Positions 21,026 through 33,069 of a stretch of 64,000 nucleotides of DNA are shown here, in pieces. Source of the DNA: Sialis fuliginosa. Lineage: Eukaryota > Arthropoda > Insecta > Megaloptera > Sialidae. A program made the translations under genes and the position numbers. The DNA lies in NCBI GenBank assembly GCA_961205875.1, contig OY540814.1:11700993-11764992 (forward strand), in the 5' to 3' direction. The notes under the pieces were generated by a model that was given only the letters and a program-made list of their open reading frames with translations, was not told the DNA's origin and did not search any database. How positions within the stretch are numbered: position 1 is the first letter of the stretch; each line of letters opens with the position of its first letter.

Positions 21026-22815
21026 CAATTTTTTCACAAACTTTCGAAGATATGGACAAAATATGTTTACGATTTTTTTTAATTTTAATAAACTTTAACA
21101 TATTTAAATTCATCGAATTGTCAGCTTTTATTTGATATGACAATGAATTTGTATAAGATATTGCACCGCATAACTTCATACCACATAAAAAGACTTCAGT
21201 GTACTGAATTATACTTTTACAAATTCCACAGAAGTTATTTGCTAATATTTCTGAAATTAGGAGACAATTTGATTACCAAAAGTTAAACAGAATAAAATAA
21301 TGTAGAGGATAATTTAAAAAATACGAAGAAAAATTAACATTTGACCAACAAATAATCCAAGAACAAAGAAGTATGAAAACCTGGATGTCTTAACGTACCT
21401 TCAATACGTACCACAAACTTATATTGTTATGTTAATTTATATAAACAAGACAAAGTTCCAGCACATGTGAATCACACGTAACACTAAAAGGGGATACGGA
21501 TCAATGGTAATTTATTTATTAAACGAGAACTGGTCCGTTCATTGTCCAAGATGGACAGATATTATTCTTTGTGCTTTTTTCCCTCGGCGGTTTTACCGGA
21601 GTATCTTCATTAGCATCACAAACCGATATTTTATGTATACGTGTCTTTGTGTAAGATTCAAATATCTGATGAAAGATAATCGAATTTGAAAGATGTTTCT
21701 CGTAAATGTTAATGGATTAAATCAACTGTCACACTTGGTGAGAATGTTGTATAACATTTAAAGAGTACCTGAATGCTTCTATGTGAAAGTTTTTAATTCA
21801 TTTATTTCAAATATTTTTTTTATTATGTAATATAACTTAACACAATCACTTCAGGGATTATTTTAAGAAAATTTTTCAAATGCAAATATATTTTTTTACT
21901 CTACACTTTATATATTTATCTTTTACAATATAATTATAGTGACCTTTTTTTACTCTACACTTACACTTTTTATATTTTTCTTTCTACTTGCAATTTTTCA
22001 ACTATACAAATTAGTTTTTATATCTGCAGTTTTCATTTTTGGAACTGCAGAAACAAGCTACAACTAAAATAACCTCTGATTCAATTACCAATTAATTATT
22101 AGTCCACTTTTTATCGATTAGATTCTGGTGCCTATTTAAATAATTGAAAATTGTTTAATAATTTTTATTTGCTATTAATTGATAATTTTTTTAATTTCAA
22201 TGAAATCAACATAAGTTGATAAAAAAAACCTTTTTGAGTAAATAAGTTTTAATAATAAAAAAAAAGTCAAATGTGAGTCGAGCTTTTCGTATTAGTGCTT
22301 CGTACCGTATAGTTTTTCAATTTTTTCGATGTTAATTCAATTTAATTTTAGTTAGCAAAATGAATAACCATTAGTTTTATTTAATAGTTATTCTATTAGG
22401 AAACAGATGGCTCCAAATATACTGAAAATTTGGAATTATTTTTGAAAATATAGGTAAGTAGGGTGATTGTAGATTATTCTTTTTTAATCTCGGTATCATT
22501 ATACATATTCCTATACGATTTTTTTGTTTTATTAAACAAAGATTTTATTTGATAATAACAAAATGTTTTTATTTTCAAGATTCTTGAATTAATAGCTTTT
22601 ATTTGATACCCACTCACCGTGGTTGCATAAAAAAAAATTGGTAACCCATTTACCCCCCCCCCCTTCTCCTGAAAAAGTGCAAAAACGTAAAATTTTATTT
22701 TTCTAACTCAGTTCTATTATTGGTCCACCAAAAATAGAACTGACAAATCTCAGCTTTTTTTGTTCAACGGTTCAGTAGCTAAAAGGCTGTGACAGACAGA
22801 CAGACTGAAAACACG
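21026..22815. other. AT-rich DNA with minor repeats
   Basis: No supported gene. TATAGTGACCTTTTTT-ACTC followed by ACACTTACACTTTT (about 21935-21980) recurs at 32796-32833. A short GACAGACAGACAGAC tract precedes the next element. Confidence 0.4.
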
Positions 22816-22817
22816 TA

Positions 22818-23069
22818 TAGTAGGCGCTCGGTTTTCGGCACGTCCGGCATTTTGCAACTCAGTTCTCCTGCTCGATAATCCGGCAGGTTTGCACATGAAA
22901 GTGCCGGATTACAGAGCGGAGAGCGTATACACGCACATTATTCGTCGCAATTTCGCTCTTGTTCTGCAGTCCGGTTCCCGACCTTCCAACAGAAATCCAA
23001 TAAACCGACATTTCCGACAATCCGGTTTATGGGGAAAAATATGGGTGCCGGATTACCGAGCAGCTACTG
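22818..23069. mobile_element. pogo/Tigger-like MITE (252 bp)
   Basis: The right terminus reads, inverted, CAGTAGCTGCTCGGTAATCC then GGCACC. The left terminus is TAGTAGGCGCTCGGTTTTCG then GCACG. TA flanks both ends. Internal copies of CCGGATTA occur. CAGTA-ends with 'CTCGGTAATCCGG' and a TA target are typical of pogo-group elements of insects. It is GC-rich compared with its surroundings and non-coding. Confidence 0.7.
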
Positions 23070-23071
23070 TA

Positions 23072-24940
23072 TTATGTTTTCCTTGATTAAACATTCATTA
23101 CTAATACTAGATATTTATTACAAATACAACAGTTACATTGAATTATTTGCAAATACTCAACAAGTCAATTATTGTGTACATAAAAAAAATAGAGCGTTAC
23201 ATTTAGTAAGTTTTGACATTGAGTTGAAGACGAAACTTATGAATGGGTGGAGTTCATAATAACAGAAGTAATCATTATTGTAAGTGGGCTGAATCAACAA
23301 TGAAAATTGCATCAATTTATAACGATCCAATGGCTGCATTTCTTAACCTTCGAACTCTCGTTCAAGGGTATGCGAAAATTTTGTACATGGGCTTAGATTT
23401 TAATTTTTGTAATAAGTATGCTTATTAAATATTTTTTTAAATCTTATAAAGATAGTTTTAATAAATCAATAAGATCAATAACTATAGTACTTAAGGATTA
23501 TAAATTTAATTAATATATTTTACTGTTGAATTAGCTCAAAAATATGATTAAGAGGTTGAATATTATTTTTTTAATTTGTTCGTACTGTCATACATTGCAT
23601 CTTAAATACTTTAAGACATTCCTAACATCAGAAATAATTATCTTAATGACAGACAACATGTGTCATTTTGTAGTGTACAAAAATAAATAACTGTAATTAG
23701 TTAGTATTTAAGCAGTTATGCAGAGTTAAAAATAATCTGAGTATGTTAAAAATTATATATTAGTTTTGCATTATTATAAAATAATGTACGTACCTTAAAA
23801 TTCATTCATAAAAAATAATAATAAAATATGGTACAATATTTTTTTCATTAATAGAGAAAATACAAAACATTATCAAATATTCCCTATTCGAACTTCCTTT
23901 TGTTTTATTATCATCCTTATTTATCTTTACCAAAACCAATGTCCGGGTGTATTATCAAAAAGTAATTAGTAATACACTGGTTGAAAAATAAATATCACTA
24001 AAATAATAAATAAGATTAGACGTAGTAAGAAATATTTATAAATATCATCTTCTAAAACTAATTTCTTATCTAAACGTTATTAATAAATGTAAATTTTAAG
24101 CAAATGCAAATTTTGTCTTTTATAAAAACATTTGGAAATAGCATGACTTGGTCATAAAATGCACACCCCTTAAACTTACGTACGTAAAAAATTTAGGACG
24201 AGAATAGAACACATTTCCAATCATAGCTTGGGGTGTGCAATATTACTCCAACTCTTATTATTTCCACAAAACTTATATTCATACAACATATGTAGAGTAA
24301 AATTGTAATTCGACACAGTTCTTTTCTGGAAAATCGACCCTAAAAATACATAATATATAGTAATATATACAAATTCACTACTTCTGTGGGGTTTATATTT
24401 ACCAAATATATCAAAAATAGATAAACGCGACCACACACTTGCACATATACATACAAGCTATACAGCTCCGGACTAAGTTATGGTCTCTTCTGGCCCTCGT
24501 TAAAGACGTGATAGTATTAGAGGCATTAAGTACAAACAAAGGCCTCGTTTTTATTCTCTTGTTATAATTACAGCAAACTTGTAAGGAAGCTACAGCAAAG
24601 ATGATGAATGAAAATAAATCAAAAATCGAATGGGTTGTGTTTTGGGGAATGTTCTTTGCAATTGGATGTTTATGAAATTATAAACAGGGTTTTTGGTTTT
24701 ATATAATATTTTTAATTGTTTTGTTAATGTATCAAAAGTATTAATAATAACAAAATAACTAATATAAATCATACATTTTGACCCCCACAAATAAATATTG
24801 TGAGTTCAATATCAGTTCAAAATTTCATTCTTGAGTCTAGCCATACACACAAAAACAAAAAATAGCATACCTTAGATTATATTATGAATAAAATTAATAC
24901 AGTTGTAAGACAATTCAATGCATACAATTTTTTAGATAAA
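23072..24940. other. Intergenic AT-rich DNA
   Basis: No supported gene. An open frame at 23243-23428 has a less AT-biased composition (internal DPMAAFLNLRTLVQGYAK) and might be a transposase remnant, but I recognise no family. Confidence 0.35.
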
Positions 24941-24951
24941 TTAATTCGAAT

Positions 24952-25448
24952 CATGGACTTGTACCTGAACCCGAACCGTAAACCCGAAAAAATCCGTATT
25001 TTTCATTAATCCGAACTCAAACCGAACCGATATATTTCAATGTCAACGAAAAATAAATTATTTTTAATTTTTTTCTCCAATTATTTTTAAAAGAGATTAT
25101 AAAATATACTAATACATACTGGAAATCTGTTTAAATTTTATGACATGATGTGATTTATCAAGTCAAGTACTAAAATTTACATATTATTATTTTTTACTTT
25201 TTAATTCTATAACTGAAATACATTTCAATTTGCAAAAAAATCTGAAAAATAGAGATTTCAACCTTTAAAATATAATTTTATTTTTTGTCATTTTTCTGTA
25301 GCAATATTTTAACGGTTATTAATGTTTTTTTCTTCTTTAGAAAATGTTTTGTTTGTTAATTATAATTTTTTTTCGAACAAAATAATTTCTTTCAATTACA
25401 AACTTGAACCCGAACCCGAACCATAATAAATTTCAGTTCAAGACCCTG
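24952..25448. mobile_element. hAT-type element, non-autonomous (497 bp)
   Basis: The ends CATGGACTTGTACCTGAACC and CAAGACCCTG (inverted: CAGGGTCTTGAACTGAA) match each other imperfectly. The 8-bp flanks are ATTCGAAT (24944-24951) and ATTGGAAT (25449-25456), one mismatch. Subterminal GAACCCGAACC repeats are reiterated on both sides, as is usual for hAT transposase-binding regions. Confidence 0.7.
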
Positions 25449-25549
25449 ATTGGAATAATTTTTTTTAGTCCTTATCCGATGATGAATTTTAAAAATAATA
25501 CTAAATTTAAATCAATCCTAAAAACAAAAAAAAATGTATTTACACATTT

Positions 25550-25673
25550 AAATCCACATCCACTTCCGCATCTTCTAAAATAGCATCACAATCATCCGCA
25601 TCTCAAACCCCCTACCTTCCCAATATCCGTATCTGCATCATCATCCGCTAAAACGACATCTGTTACATCCCTA
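25550..25673 (-). mobile_element. hAT-type end fragment
   Basis: On the minus strand it begins TAGGGATGTAACAGATGTCG and continues with reiterated GCGGATGATGATGCAGAT-type units, a known style of hAT subterminal region. The opposite end was not found. Confidence 0.5.
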
Positions 25674-25802
25674 AAAAAACCTTATATCTACATCAATTTT
25701 CTCGAATATGTGCTAATCAGTTGTTTTCAAACCATGATTAATGTTAATTCTTAACTTAATCTCAATTTGTAAATGAACAATTCACTAAATATGATAATTT
25801 TT

Positions 25803-26245
25803 TACCTTATAAATTTTATCCCAACCGTTATTGTTTTTACTTCCATGTTCTGAAAGAAATGGAAGTATTGTAATACTATCGAAAAATCGTGTCCGAAATA
25901 ATGATAGATTCTGAATGTACTAAGTTCAAAACTTAAAGAAAAGTTAATTTCCACATGGCGGCTGTGCGTGTGTCTGTGTGTCTGGATGTATAATTTTCTT
26001 TCGTTCACGATAACCAATGTAAAAATGTACCAATCTGAATTCTTTTTGGGGAAAATGTTTGTCTCAGTGAGTACTCCAGACCTATTGATTTTGGTGCTAA
26101 TCGGATTAAGGGTTTTAGATATATTCGAAATTTTTGTATTATGTTTTTGACATTCGTACATTATTTATACATTGAAATTTCTCATATATTAAAAATTATT
26201 TAAAAATATATTAAAGAACATGTAAGTCATGTATGGTTCTCCATG
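25803..26245. repeat. Dispersed 'TACTTCCATGTTCTGAA' family, copy 1
   Basis: It shares with 39075-39675 the ordered blocks TACTTCCATGTTCTGAA, GAAATGGAAGTATTGTAAT, AACTTAAAGAAAAGTT, GTGAGTACTCCAGACCTATT, GATTTTGGTGCTAATCG and TATTAAAGAACATG-AAGTCA. The open frames on both strands here are repeat shadows. Confidence 0.7.
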
Positions 26246-26339
26246 CCAATATTTTAGAATTGACGTAATAATGTTTTGAGAACAACTGATTAACTAATCA
26301 TGATTAATTTTGCTTTATACAACCCAAGGTAAAACCCTA

Positions 26340-26570
26340 ATCCAACCCTGAACATACACACACACACATACACATGGGCGCAATGATCTATTCTTATCTT
26401 GTACAGAATGCGGGACGCCTATGGACGCCGCATCATTTTGCAACTACATACACATATGTTATACACACTCACACACATTAGCGTGACATGTGTAAACAAC
26501 GTACTGCCACAGCACCCTCTGATAACACAACAGCTCTCTCTCAGTCTGTGAACTACAGCTACTGTGATCT
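26340..26570. other. CA-rich and moderately GC-rich block
   Basis: ACACAC tracts flank GAATGCGGGACGCCTATGGA, CGCCGCATCATTTTGC and ACAGCTCTCTCTCAGTCTGT. No open frame. It could be an unannotated promoter or exon; support is compositional only. Confidence 0.25.
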
Positions 26571-26849
26571 ATTTGGATTTTTATGTGCAGTATTTAAATT
26601 GGTGTACAATTTCATGTGAAGAATAAACTTAGTTTGTTAATATTTATGTAGTACAGTGAATTTGTTGTTTTTTATTGTATAAATACATGTGTGAGAATAC
26701 TGAATTTTAAATGGCTGTCAAAGCCAGCTGATCATAATTGTGTGCGAGTGTGTCTAAACTAAAACTGATTGAGGATACTTATTTCGATAATAAGCTAATC
26801 AAATATTTAGGTAACTTTAAATAATAATTAGATAATTAATAAATAAATA

Positions 26850-27425
26850 AAACCGGTCAAGTTCGAGTTGAGCACGCACGTGATAGGGTTCTGTAGCCAT
26901 TCTCACTAACATTCTCTACTTGATAATACGTATCAAAAGCTATACTAAAATTGTACGTGTTCGTGTGTCGATTTATAAAATGAGTTATTCTAAATTTTAG
27001 CTACAGTGTTCATTATAATTTTCATTGAAAGTACTAATTAAAAGCTACATTCTGGAATTTCTTTCAGATATTTTGTATCGATAGTTTAGAAATTTCAGAG
27101 GGGGGGAGCTCTGATAACGACTTTGAAAGCAAATATCTCGTGATTGAAGGGTTAAAATTAAAAGGTCCTAAAACATTTTAGCATTTTAGAAAACTTATTT
27201 ATAGACATTCCACTTATCAATAGGGTAAATTAAATGTTTAGTATATGGAATATATATTATTATATGGGCTCAAAAAAAAATTTTTTTTCAAAAACTCATC
27301 ATTTATGTTTTTGAGTCATCAATGTACCAAATTGCATCTTATTAGGTATATAAATGAGATAAGCTGTGACATACAAACAGACAAACGGACGGACAGACCA
27401 AGACATTAAGGATTCCTAAGATGCA
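26850..27425 (+). repeat. Dispersed 'AGGGTTCCGTA' family, copy 3
   Basis: Begins CCGGTCAAGTTCGAGTTGAG and ATAGGGTTCTGTAGCCATTC, shares the TGAAAGTACTAATTAAAAGC and GAGCTCTGATAACGACTTTG modules, and ends in a GACGGACAGACC tract followed by GGATTCCTAAG. It is the longest copy in the window. Confidence 0.7.
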
Positions 27426-27527
27426 ACTAAGCACAGTAGTAACTGTGTTAAAAAAAACGTAAATCTACCTTTAAATCCAATGAAAATTAGTTCAACTTTT
27501 TTATTCTATTGTATTTAAGGAATAGAG

Positions 27528-27736
27528 CAGTGGTTCTTAAACTAGGGTCCGCTGAACTTTTGAACAGTGTCCATGAAACATGTTTGGAATAAATTAAAGT
27601 ACTTTTACATTTCTATTTATCAGTGATTAATTAGTATCTAACGATTTACTTTGTTTTTCTGTCAGGAAAGAAGGGATCCCTGAAAAATAATTGTTAAAAA
27701 AAGGGTCCCTAGACCACATAAGTTTAAGAACCACTG
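27528..27736. mobile_element. hAT-type MITE (209 bp)
   Basis: The ends are CAGTGGTTCTTAAACTAGGG and its complement ...TTTAAGAACCACTG. The 8-bp flanks are GAATAGAG (27520-27527) and GAACAGAG (27737-27744), one mismatch. CAGTGGTTCTTAAAC is a classic hAT terminus. No coding capacity. Confidence 0.82.
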
Positions 27737-27843
27737 GAACAGAGGGTTAAATTTAAATACGACTCCGAAAATTTATCCTGCAAGTCCCAACCGACCAAAC
27801 GGACCTATAGGTACAATTTAATATTTACTAATTTCTTGGTTAA

Positions 27844-28084
27844 TGTCTGGTATTATAAAGGAGCTAGCAAATTTGCTTTTTTACTTTCAAATAGGGTATT
27901 AATTCTGTGATAGTATGGAATTTAGAGCAGCGATACTTCAACTTATTGTAATTCAATTGGCGACCGTTGGTGTTTACATACCACGCGTGCGCGAAAATTG
28001 TCAAACACTTCATGAAACTTCAAGAGAACTGTCAGATAGGTTTAAAACCTCAAGTGCTTGCTAGTTCGTTTATAATACTGGACA
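27844..28084. mobile_element. PIF/Harbinger-like MITE, shortened copy
   Basis: Left TGTCTGGTATTATAAAGGAG, right TTTATAATACTGGACA. The interior matches the 40911 family (GGAATTTAGAGCAG, CGCGTGCGCGAAAATTGTCA) with deletions. Flanks are TAA at the left and TCA at the right. Confidence 0.7.
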
Positions 28085-28539
28085 TCAATATATAAAAACC
28101 GTTTTGAATCAATACACTTTTTATAATAAAACAAAAGATTACAAATATATAAATATTAATAAATCTCAACTTTCCAGATGTAATGTTCGTGACGCGTGCT
28201 CCTGAAGAATTGTTAAGATACACATATGAACAATGGGTACAAGTTAACAATAAAACGATGTGATTGTGCGGTATCATTGATGACTTTATGTACACTGATT
28301 TTGACGTAAGTGGACAAGAAGTATTTCCTAGAAGTTGACAATGACTTCTTACAAGTCGCCTGCTTCTATACCCCTCTACCTCAATATTTACAGGTAAGTT
28401 ACTGAATAATATTTTGTATACATTACCATTCTTAAAATTGAGATATGTTTATTTGTATATTTTCAGGGGTAGTTTAAGTTTTATTCGTAATTGAGAAATT
28501 AAATAATTTATCTAAATCTTAACTATTATAAATATTATG

Positions 28540-28720
28540 CGAAGTTTGTGAGTTTGTTAACATTGATCTTAGAAAGTACTAAACAAAGTTGAATGAAACT
28601 CTCAGCAAGGGGTTTTCTTTCGAGTAACATCATACCATAAGGGTAAATGGGACGTAATTAGAGAAGACGTTCGTTCAAACTATCAAAATTATGATCGAAA
28701 GAAATAAAAATCTATCTTTA
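28540..28720. repeat. Fragment of a dispersed element with conserved leader motifs
   Basis: AGTACTAAACAAAGTTGAAT, GAAACTCTCAGCAAGG and GAGTAACATCATACCATAAG are typical of degraded insect repeats that begin with a 'TATATAAAAATGAATG' leader. No boundaries are visible. Confidence 0.35.
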
Positions 28721-29415
28721 GCAATCGTAACAGTATTTAATTAAACCGATTTGGTAACATTCCGAAATTCAGCCAGGCAACATCAGGTACAGTTACTTTA
28801 TAACAAAATAAATGTACATTACATTTTATTAGAAAAAATGTAATACACAAATAAATTAAATAACCATAAAAACTCAGTGTAGGTTTTAGTACATTTTAGA
28901 TTTTTCTTGTCAGGTTGATGAAAAAAACACAAATACTGTAATAGAATTTTATTCAAACTTATACTTGTTAAATTCTCGCTTGAGTTTCTTTAATAATAAC
29001 CTTTTTATACACTTTCATCTGGTTTCGAAAAAATTGTTTGAAAAAAAATATTTTTTAATAAAAAAATGATTTTAAAATAATACAAATACAGACCTGTACA
29101 GTACGTGTTTAGTTGCAAACAAAAGATTTCGACTAGAAATGTAAATGAACAGGCATTGTTGTATAAAATGTATTCCAGTTTTATGAATCTTACCTTTTGA
29201 ACGAATAACAGTTTAGTTATGAATGCCATTAGCGATAACAAAAAATTCCTGGACAGAATAAAAATTATTTAGTTATGACTCTTATGAGTACCTATTTAAA
29301 ATACTTTATAAATATTCTGTAGTTTGTATGTATGTATGTATTTTTTATTATTTGTTCACTGTTTTCGATTCGTTATTAATTATATAGGTATTTCTTGTGT
29401 TGTATATGTTTAAAA
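28721..29415. other. AT-rich DNA, nothing recognised
   Basis: No supported gene. The TATGTATGTATG tract near 29320 is a short microsatellite. Confidence 0.4.
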
Positions 29416-29815
29416 ATTAATTTTTAACCGATTTTAATGAAGGAAGAGATTTTCAATACAATCAGTATATATTTTTATGTATGTTGGGACATAACTCCGT
29501 CAAATATGCACCGATTTGGGTGATTTTTTGTTTATTTGAAAGCGTAAACTTCCGAGATAGTGTCCCATATAAACTTTATTAGAATCTGTCCTTGGACTTC
29601 GAAGATACGTCACTCAAATGGGAAAAATAAAATACTTTTAAAAAAACTAAAAAAACTGAAATGTATGCCTAATAATTCAAATATAACCGTTTTTGAAGTT
29701 GGTGTCAAGCCAATAAAAGACTTTTTAATAAAGAAACAAAGAAAACCAACTTCAAAAGTTTTAAATTTAATTATTAGGTATACTTTTCAGTGATTTTAGG
29801 GCTTTTTATAGTTTT
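29416..29815 (+). repeat. Dispersed 'AACCGATTTTAATGAAGG' family, copy 1
   Basis: Shares GGGACATAACTCCGTCAAAT, GTCCCATATAAACTTTATTA and GGACTTCGAAGATACG with 34600-34780 (-) and 49229-49380 (+). Its tail (AAAACCAACTTCAAAAGTTT, AATTTAATTATTAGGTATAC, CAGTGATTTTAGGGCTTTTT) matches the tail at 49850-49911. Confidence 0.65.
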
Positions 29816-29868
29816 GTATTTATTAATATTTTTTTTAAGCCTTTTTTAAAATAATAAATAGGGCTGCA

Positions 29869-30694
29869 CGCTGAGACGTGATTTTTCTCAGTCTCGATAC
29901 AAGATCAATACCGAGATCAAAGTGCCTTAAAATCGAACGAGACGAGATATACTTAAATTTTGACAATACAAGACAAATTTCGCGGTCAGCGTCTACATTT
30001 GCAGCTAATTAAACTATGATATCTTGGGACAGGACTGCATTTGCAATCACCAACGAAAGTACAGATATGCACATTGCACATTACTACAAATGCAGACAAA
30101 TTTTCTATTTAATATCATGTTGTTGGTTAGTCTCTGTCCTTATAAATCGTATAGCCCATAGCTAATATGTACATTTTGTACAGAGGCTATTTAAAATTTA
30201 ATTAAAAAAAAAAAAAAAAAAAATGTACATAATCCCGGCTTAATACATAATTACGGTCTATTTTATTAAAATATAATAAATAAGATAATTTTAAGAGACT
30301 TCATAGACGATACTTATTAATTGAATTGATTCTATGTTCGGTTATTTTTCGAATTTCGACGTAACGACAATGAAATCTCTTAAAGTTATCTTATTTATTA
30401 AATAGATCGTAATTATGTACTAAGCCGGAATTATGAACATTTACCTTAACGAAAAAAAGTGTACGTTTCTGTGAGGCATTTCATTAAAAGTACTGTCCGC
30501 GAAAGTGTTAATAAAAGTTCACAAGAAACCAAGAAAAATCTCAGTCTCGGTCACACATCCGAGACAAGACCGGCTTAATTATTTTTTTCGAGAGGAGATC
30601 AAGACTAGAGTGTCAGTTTAAAAATTCGAGACTTAAGTTCAAAAAATCGAAGTGAGACGAGACATACCTGATTCTCGTCTCGTATGCATCCCTA
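29869..30694. mobile_element. hAT-type element, non-autonomous (826 bp)
   Basis: The left end is TAGGGCTGCACGCTGAGACG and the right end ACGAGAC..CTCGTATGCATCCCTA. The 8-bp TSD ATAATAAA is perfect (29861-29868 and 30695-30702). Subterminal GAGACGAGA/TCTCGTCTC units are reiterated at both ends. A second TIR element is nested at 30222-30442. No transposase. Confidence 0.87.
30222..30442. mobile_element. MITE nested in the 29869 hAT element
   Basis: About 70-bp inverted arms: AATGTACATAATCCCGGCTT, ATAATTACGGTCTATTT and AATAAATAAGATAA face their complements ending AAGCCGGAATTATGAACATT. A run of about 20 A precedes the left end. Confidence 0.65.
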
Positions 30695-30784
30695 ATAATA
30701 AAAATAGGCAAGATTAATTTTTCAAACCAACTCTTATTTATCATGATTACGCATTAAGTTAATAACTAAAAAAATACACAGCGT

Positions 30785-30975
30785 GTCAGAACGGATGTAG
30801 GAAATCATATTTCGCGGTGTATCGGTTTTCGCGCCCGCATCTCCGCGAGTGGTCACGCCGCTTGTGCCCCCCACGTGCTCGTGTTAGCGCTCTTTGTGTG
30901 TGTGACGCGTGACGCGTGCACGTGCGTTTGTTTTGTACTACGAGCCAATAACCTATCGGAACTGCTTATGCCGGT
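30785..30975. other. GC/CpG-rich block sharing a 12-mer with 11232
   Basis: GTATCGGTTTTCGCGCCCGC, CTCCGCGAGTGGTCACGCCG and GACGCGTGACGCGTGCACGT sit in otherwise AT-rich DNA. ACGCGTGCACGT at 30912-30923 is identical to 11232-11243. No open frame. A promoter or first-exon function is speculative. Confidence 0.3.
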
Positions 30976-31136
30976 GGAAATGTTATAAAATAGCTTACTT
31001 CAATTATTATGTTATGAATTGTTAATTAATTCTGAATTTATTTATTTCCATGTGTTATAGTAAAGATACTTCAGTAAGAATTTTAACAGCGTCGCCATGT
31101 TTAGTCAATTATATCCTTATCCTTAACATATTATAA

Positions 31137-31645
31137 AAAGCAACTATCTGTCTGTCCGTTAGTGCGCTTATCACTCGAGAACCACTTATCGGATTTACTT
31201 TTTTTTTATTCATTGATATGTTCTTTGGCCAAGTTTTAGTATATATTTTATTACGTTAGGTAACATCAAGTCGAAAACAAGTTTTCCGCCAGCGCACTCT
31301 TTTGCAATACGCTGCCTGAACCGTTCAATATTGAACAAAATAATGTAGTAAAGAATTGTGTAGAATCAAAAGATCTAAAATAAAGTCCGCGACACCATAT
31401 GTCTAAATTTTATATTTAGGCTGCAATGACTGCTTTTATGTTACAAAGAAAATTTAAAATATTTGGGTTCTGTTTACATGGACTTAGAAAGTCGAAAAAC
31501 AGTTTACCGCCAGCGCGCTCTTTAGCAAAACCGTTAAATATTGAAAAATATAATAAAGTAAAGAATTGTGTAAAAAAAAATATCTAAAATAAACTTCGCG
31601 ATACCATATATCTAATGTTAATATTTAAGCAAACGAAGCCGGGGG
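31137..31645 (+). repeat. Dispersed repeat ending 'CGAAGCCGGGGGCACAGC', with tandem module
   Basis: Starts AAAAAGCAACTATCTGTCTG, then TTAGTGCGCTTATCACTCGA. The module 'AAGTCGAAAACA-GTT-CCGCCAGCGC' through 'AAAGAATTGTGTA' occurs twice (about 31268-31390 and 31488-31600). It ends AACGAAGCCGGGGGCACAGC. An inverted copy is at 52090-52320. Confidence 0.65.
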
Positions 31646-32048
31646 CACAGCCAATGTAATAATATGATGTATATTTAATGATATTGATTGATAAAATCAG
31701 AAAATATGATTATTATGTCGTGTTTAGACCAAAAAGGCAAAACAGCAACACTGTTTTTTTACAAAAAAAAACAATTGGTATAATATTTTGCCTGAAATTC
31801 ACCTATAAAAGTTTTGCGGATAAACGTTTTTTTAATTAAGGACTTAATATATACATAGGTATACCAAGTGTAGATGTTCACTACGATATATAGGGATTTC
31901 AATGTTATTCCAGATACATTCGAATATTTACTAGCCTGTTAATATTGTGATAAATTCGGAAGTAGGTACGTACAATTATTTTCTGACTTGTTTGAAAGGG
32001 AGTATTCTACGAATTATATTTTATAAAAAGTATGCAATGTTTCATATA

Positions 32049-32183
32049 CAGTGGAACATCGTTAATACGTTTTTGAAGGGACTGGGGAGAAAACACGTAT
32101 ACTAACGAAATATTTTAACATGGAAGAATGCCGGGACTTAAAAAAAACGTTCTAAAGTAAATCGTACTATCAAAGTTCCACTA
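32049..32183. mobile_element. pogo-like MITE (135 bp)
   Basis: The left end CAGTGGAACATCGTTAATAC and right end ...AAAGTTCCACTA are flanked by TA at 32047-32048 and 32184-32185. The 'CAGTGGAAC-TCG-TAA-ACG' layout is that of pogo-group ends. One terminal base at the right has mutated. Confidence 0.65.
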
Positions 32184-32639
32184 TATATCTAAATATTTTA
32201 TACACAGGTATTAGAAACAGTTTTGAGATTATTAACAATTCAAAATAATATTAAATACAACACGATAAAAGGAGGGAGGGGTAACACATGAGATGATTTC
32301 CGTTCCATGCGCACACCTGCGTATACCTCAACACACTTGCAGGGGTATAAAGATACGTTGTTCTTTAAATACTTAGACCATGTGTAGGTACGAATAAGGA
32401 AATAATGTGCTCTATTTTTAAACAAACTTAAAAATGTATATAAAAAAATTCCATCGTAGGTCACCCGAAACGTGCAAACTCATTAATGTACCTATATTTA
32501 ATTTTACAAGACTTATTCATTAAATTCTATTAACTAAATGTATTTACTGTTATATTTTATGATTTTTATCAACTTTTTCAACACATTATCTATATTTCTA
32601 TCTATTAAAAAACACAATAAACAATTTTAGTATAATAGA

Positions 32640-32785
32640 GGTGTATCCAGATTTTTTTATTTATTTATCTATTTTGATTATTTAATTAAATAATGTATAT
32701 TGACGAATTCAAGGGGGAGGGTCTGACAATAAGTATGACAATATATGACAAAACAAAATTCAGTAATCAGGCAGTATATTTCTCT
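32640..32785. repeat. Dispersed 'AATGTATATTGACGAATTCA' repeat
   Basis: ATTTATCTATTTTGATTATT, AATTAAATAATGTATATTGA and CGAATTCAAGGGGGAGGG match copies at 53640-53760 and 57765-57850. Confidence 0.6.
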
Positions 32786-32837
32786 CTTACAAATTATAGT
32801 GACCTTTTTTTATTCTACACTTACACTTTTTTATACT

Positions 32838-33069
32838 TTCCTATAAGGTTTCTAACCTATCTGACAGTTATTTTACAATAGTATGAAAACAGTGACGATA
32901 TTATGAAAATTATTCTGTACGGTCGTAGTCGCCAACTGTGTTACAATAAGTTGAAATATCACTGCTCTAAATTCCATAGCTAATCCATAGATACTATCAC
33001 AGAATTAATACCCCATTTAACAGTGCTTGTTAGCTAGCAAATTTGCTAGCTCCTTTATAATACCGGACA
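32838..33069. mobile_element. PIF/Harbinger-like MITE, internally deleted
   Basis: Its right part (GGAATTTAGAGCAG inverted, AGCTAGCAAATTTGCTAGC, TTTATAATACCGGACA followed by TTA) matches the 61850 copy. The left ~100 bp are shortened (CCTATAAGG then ATCTGACAGTT). Confidence 0.65.

Noticed and set aside
23243..23428. Possible transposase remnant
   Set aside because: Less AT-biased than its surroundings, but I recognise no transposase motif and see no TIRs around it.
25802..26161. Opposing open frames of 119 and 60 codons
   Set aside because: They lie in a dispersed repeat whose second copy (39075-39675) does not preserve either frame.
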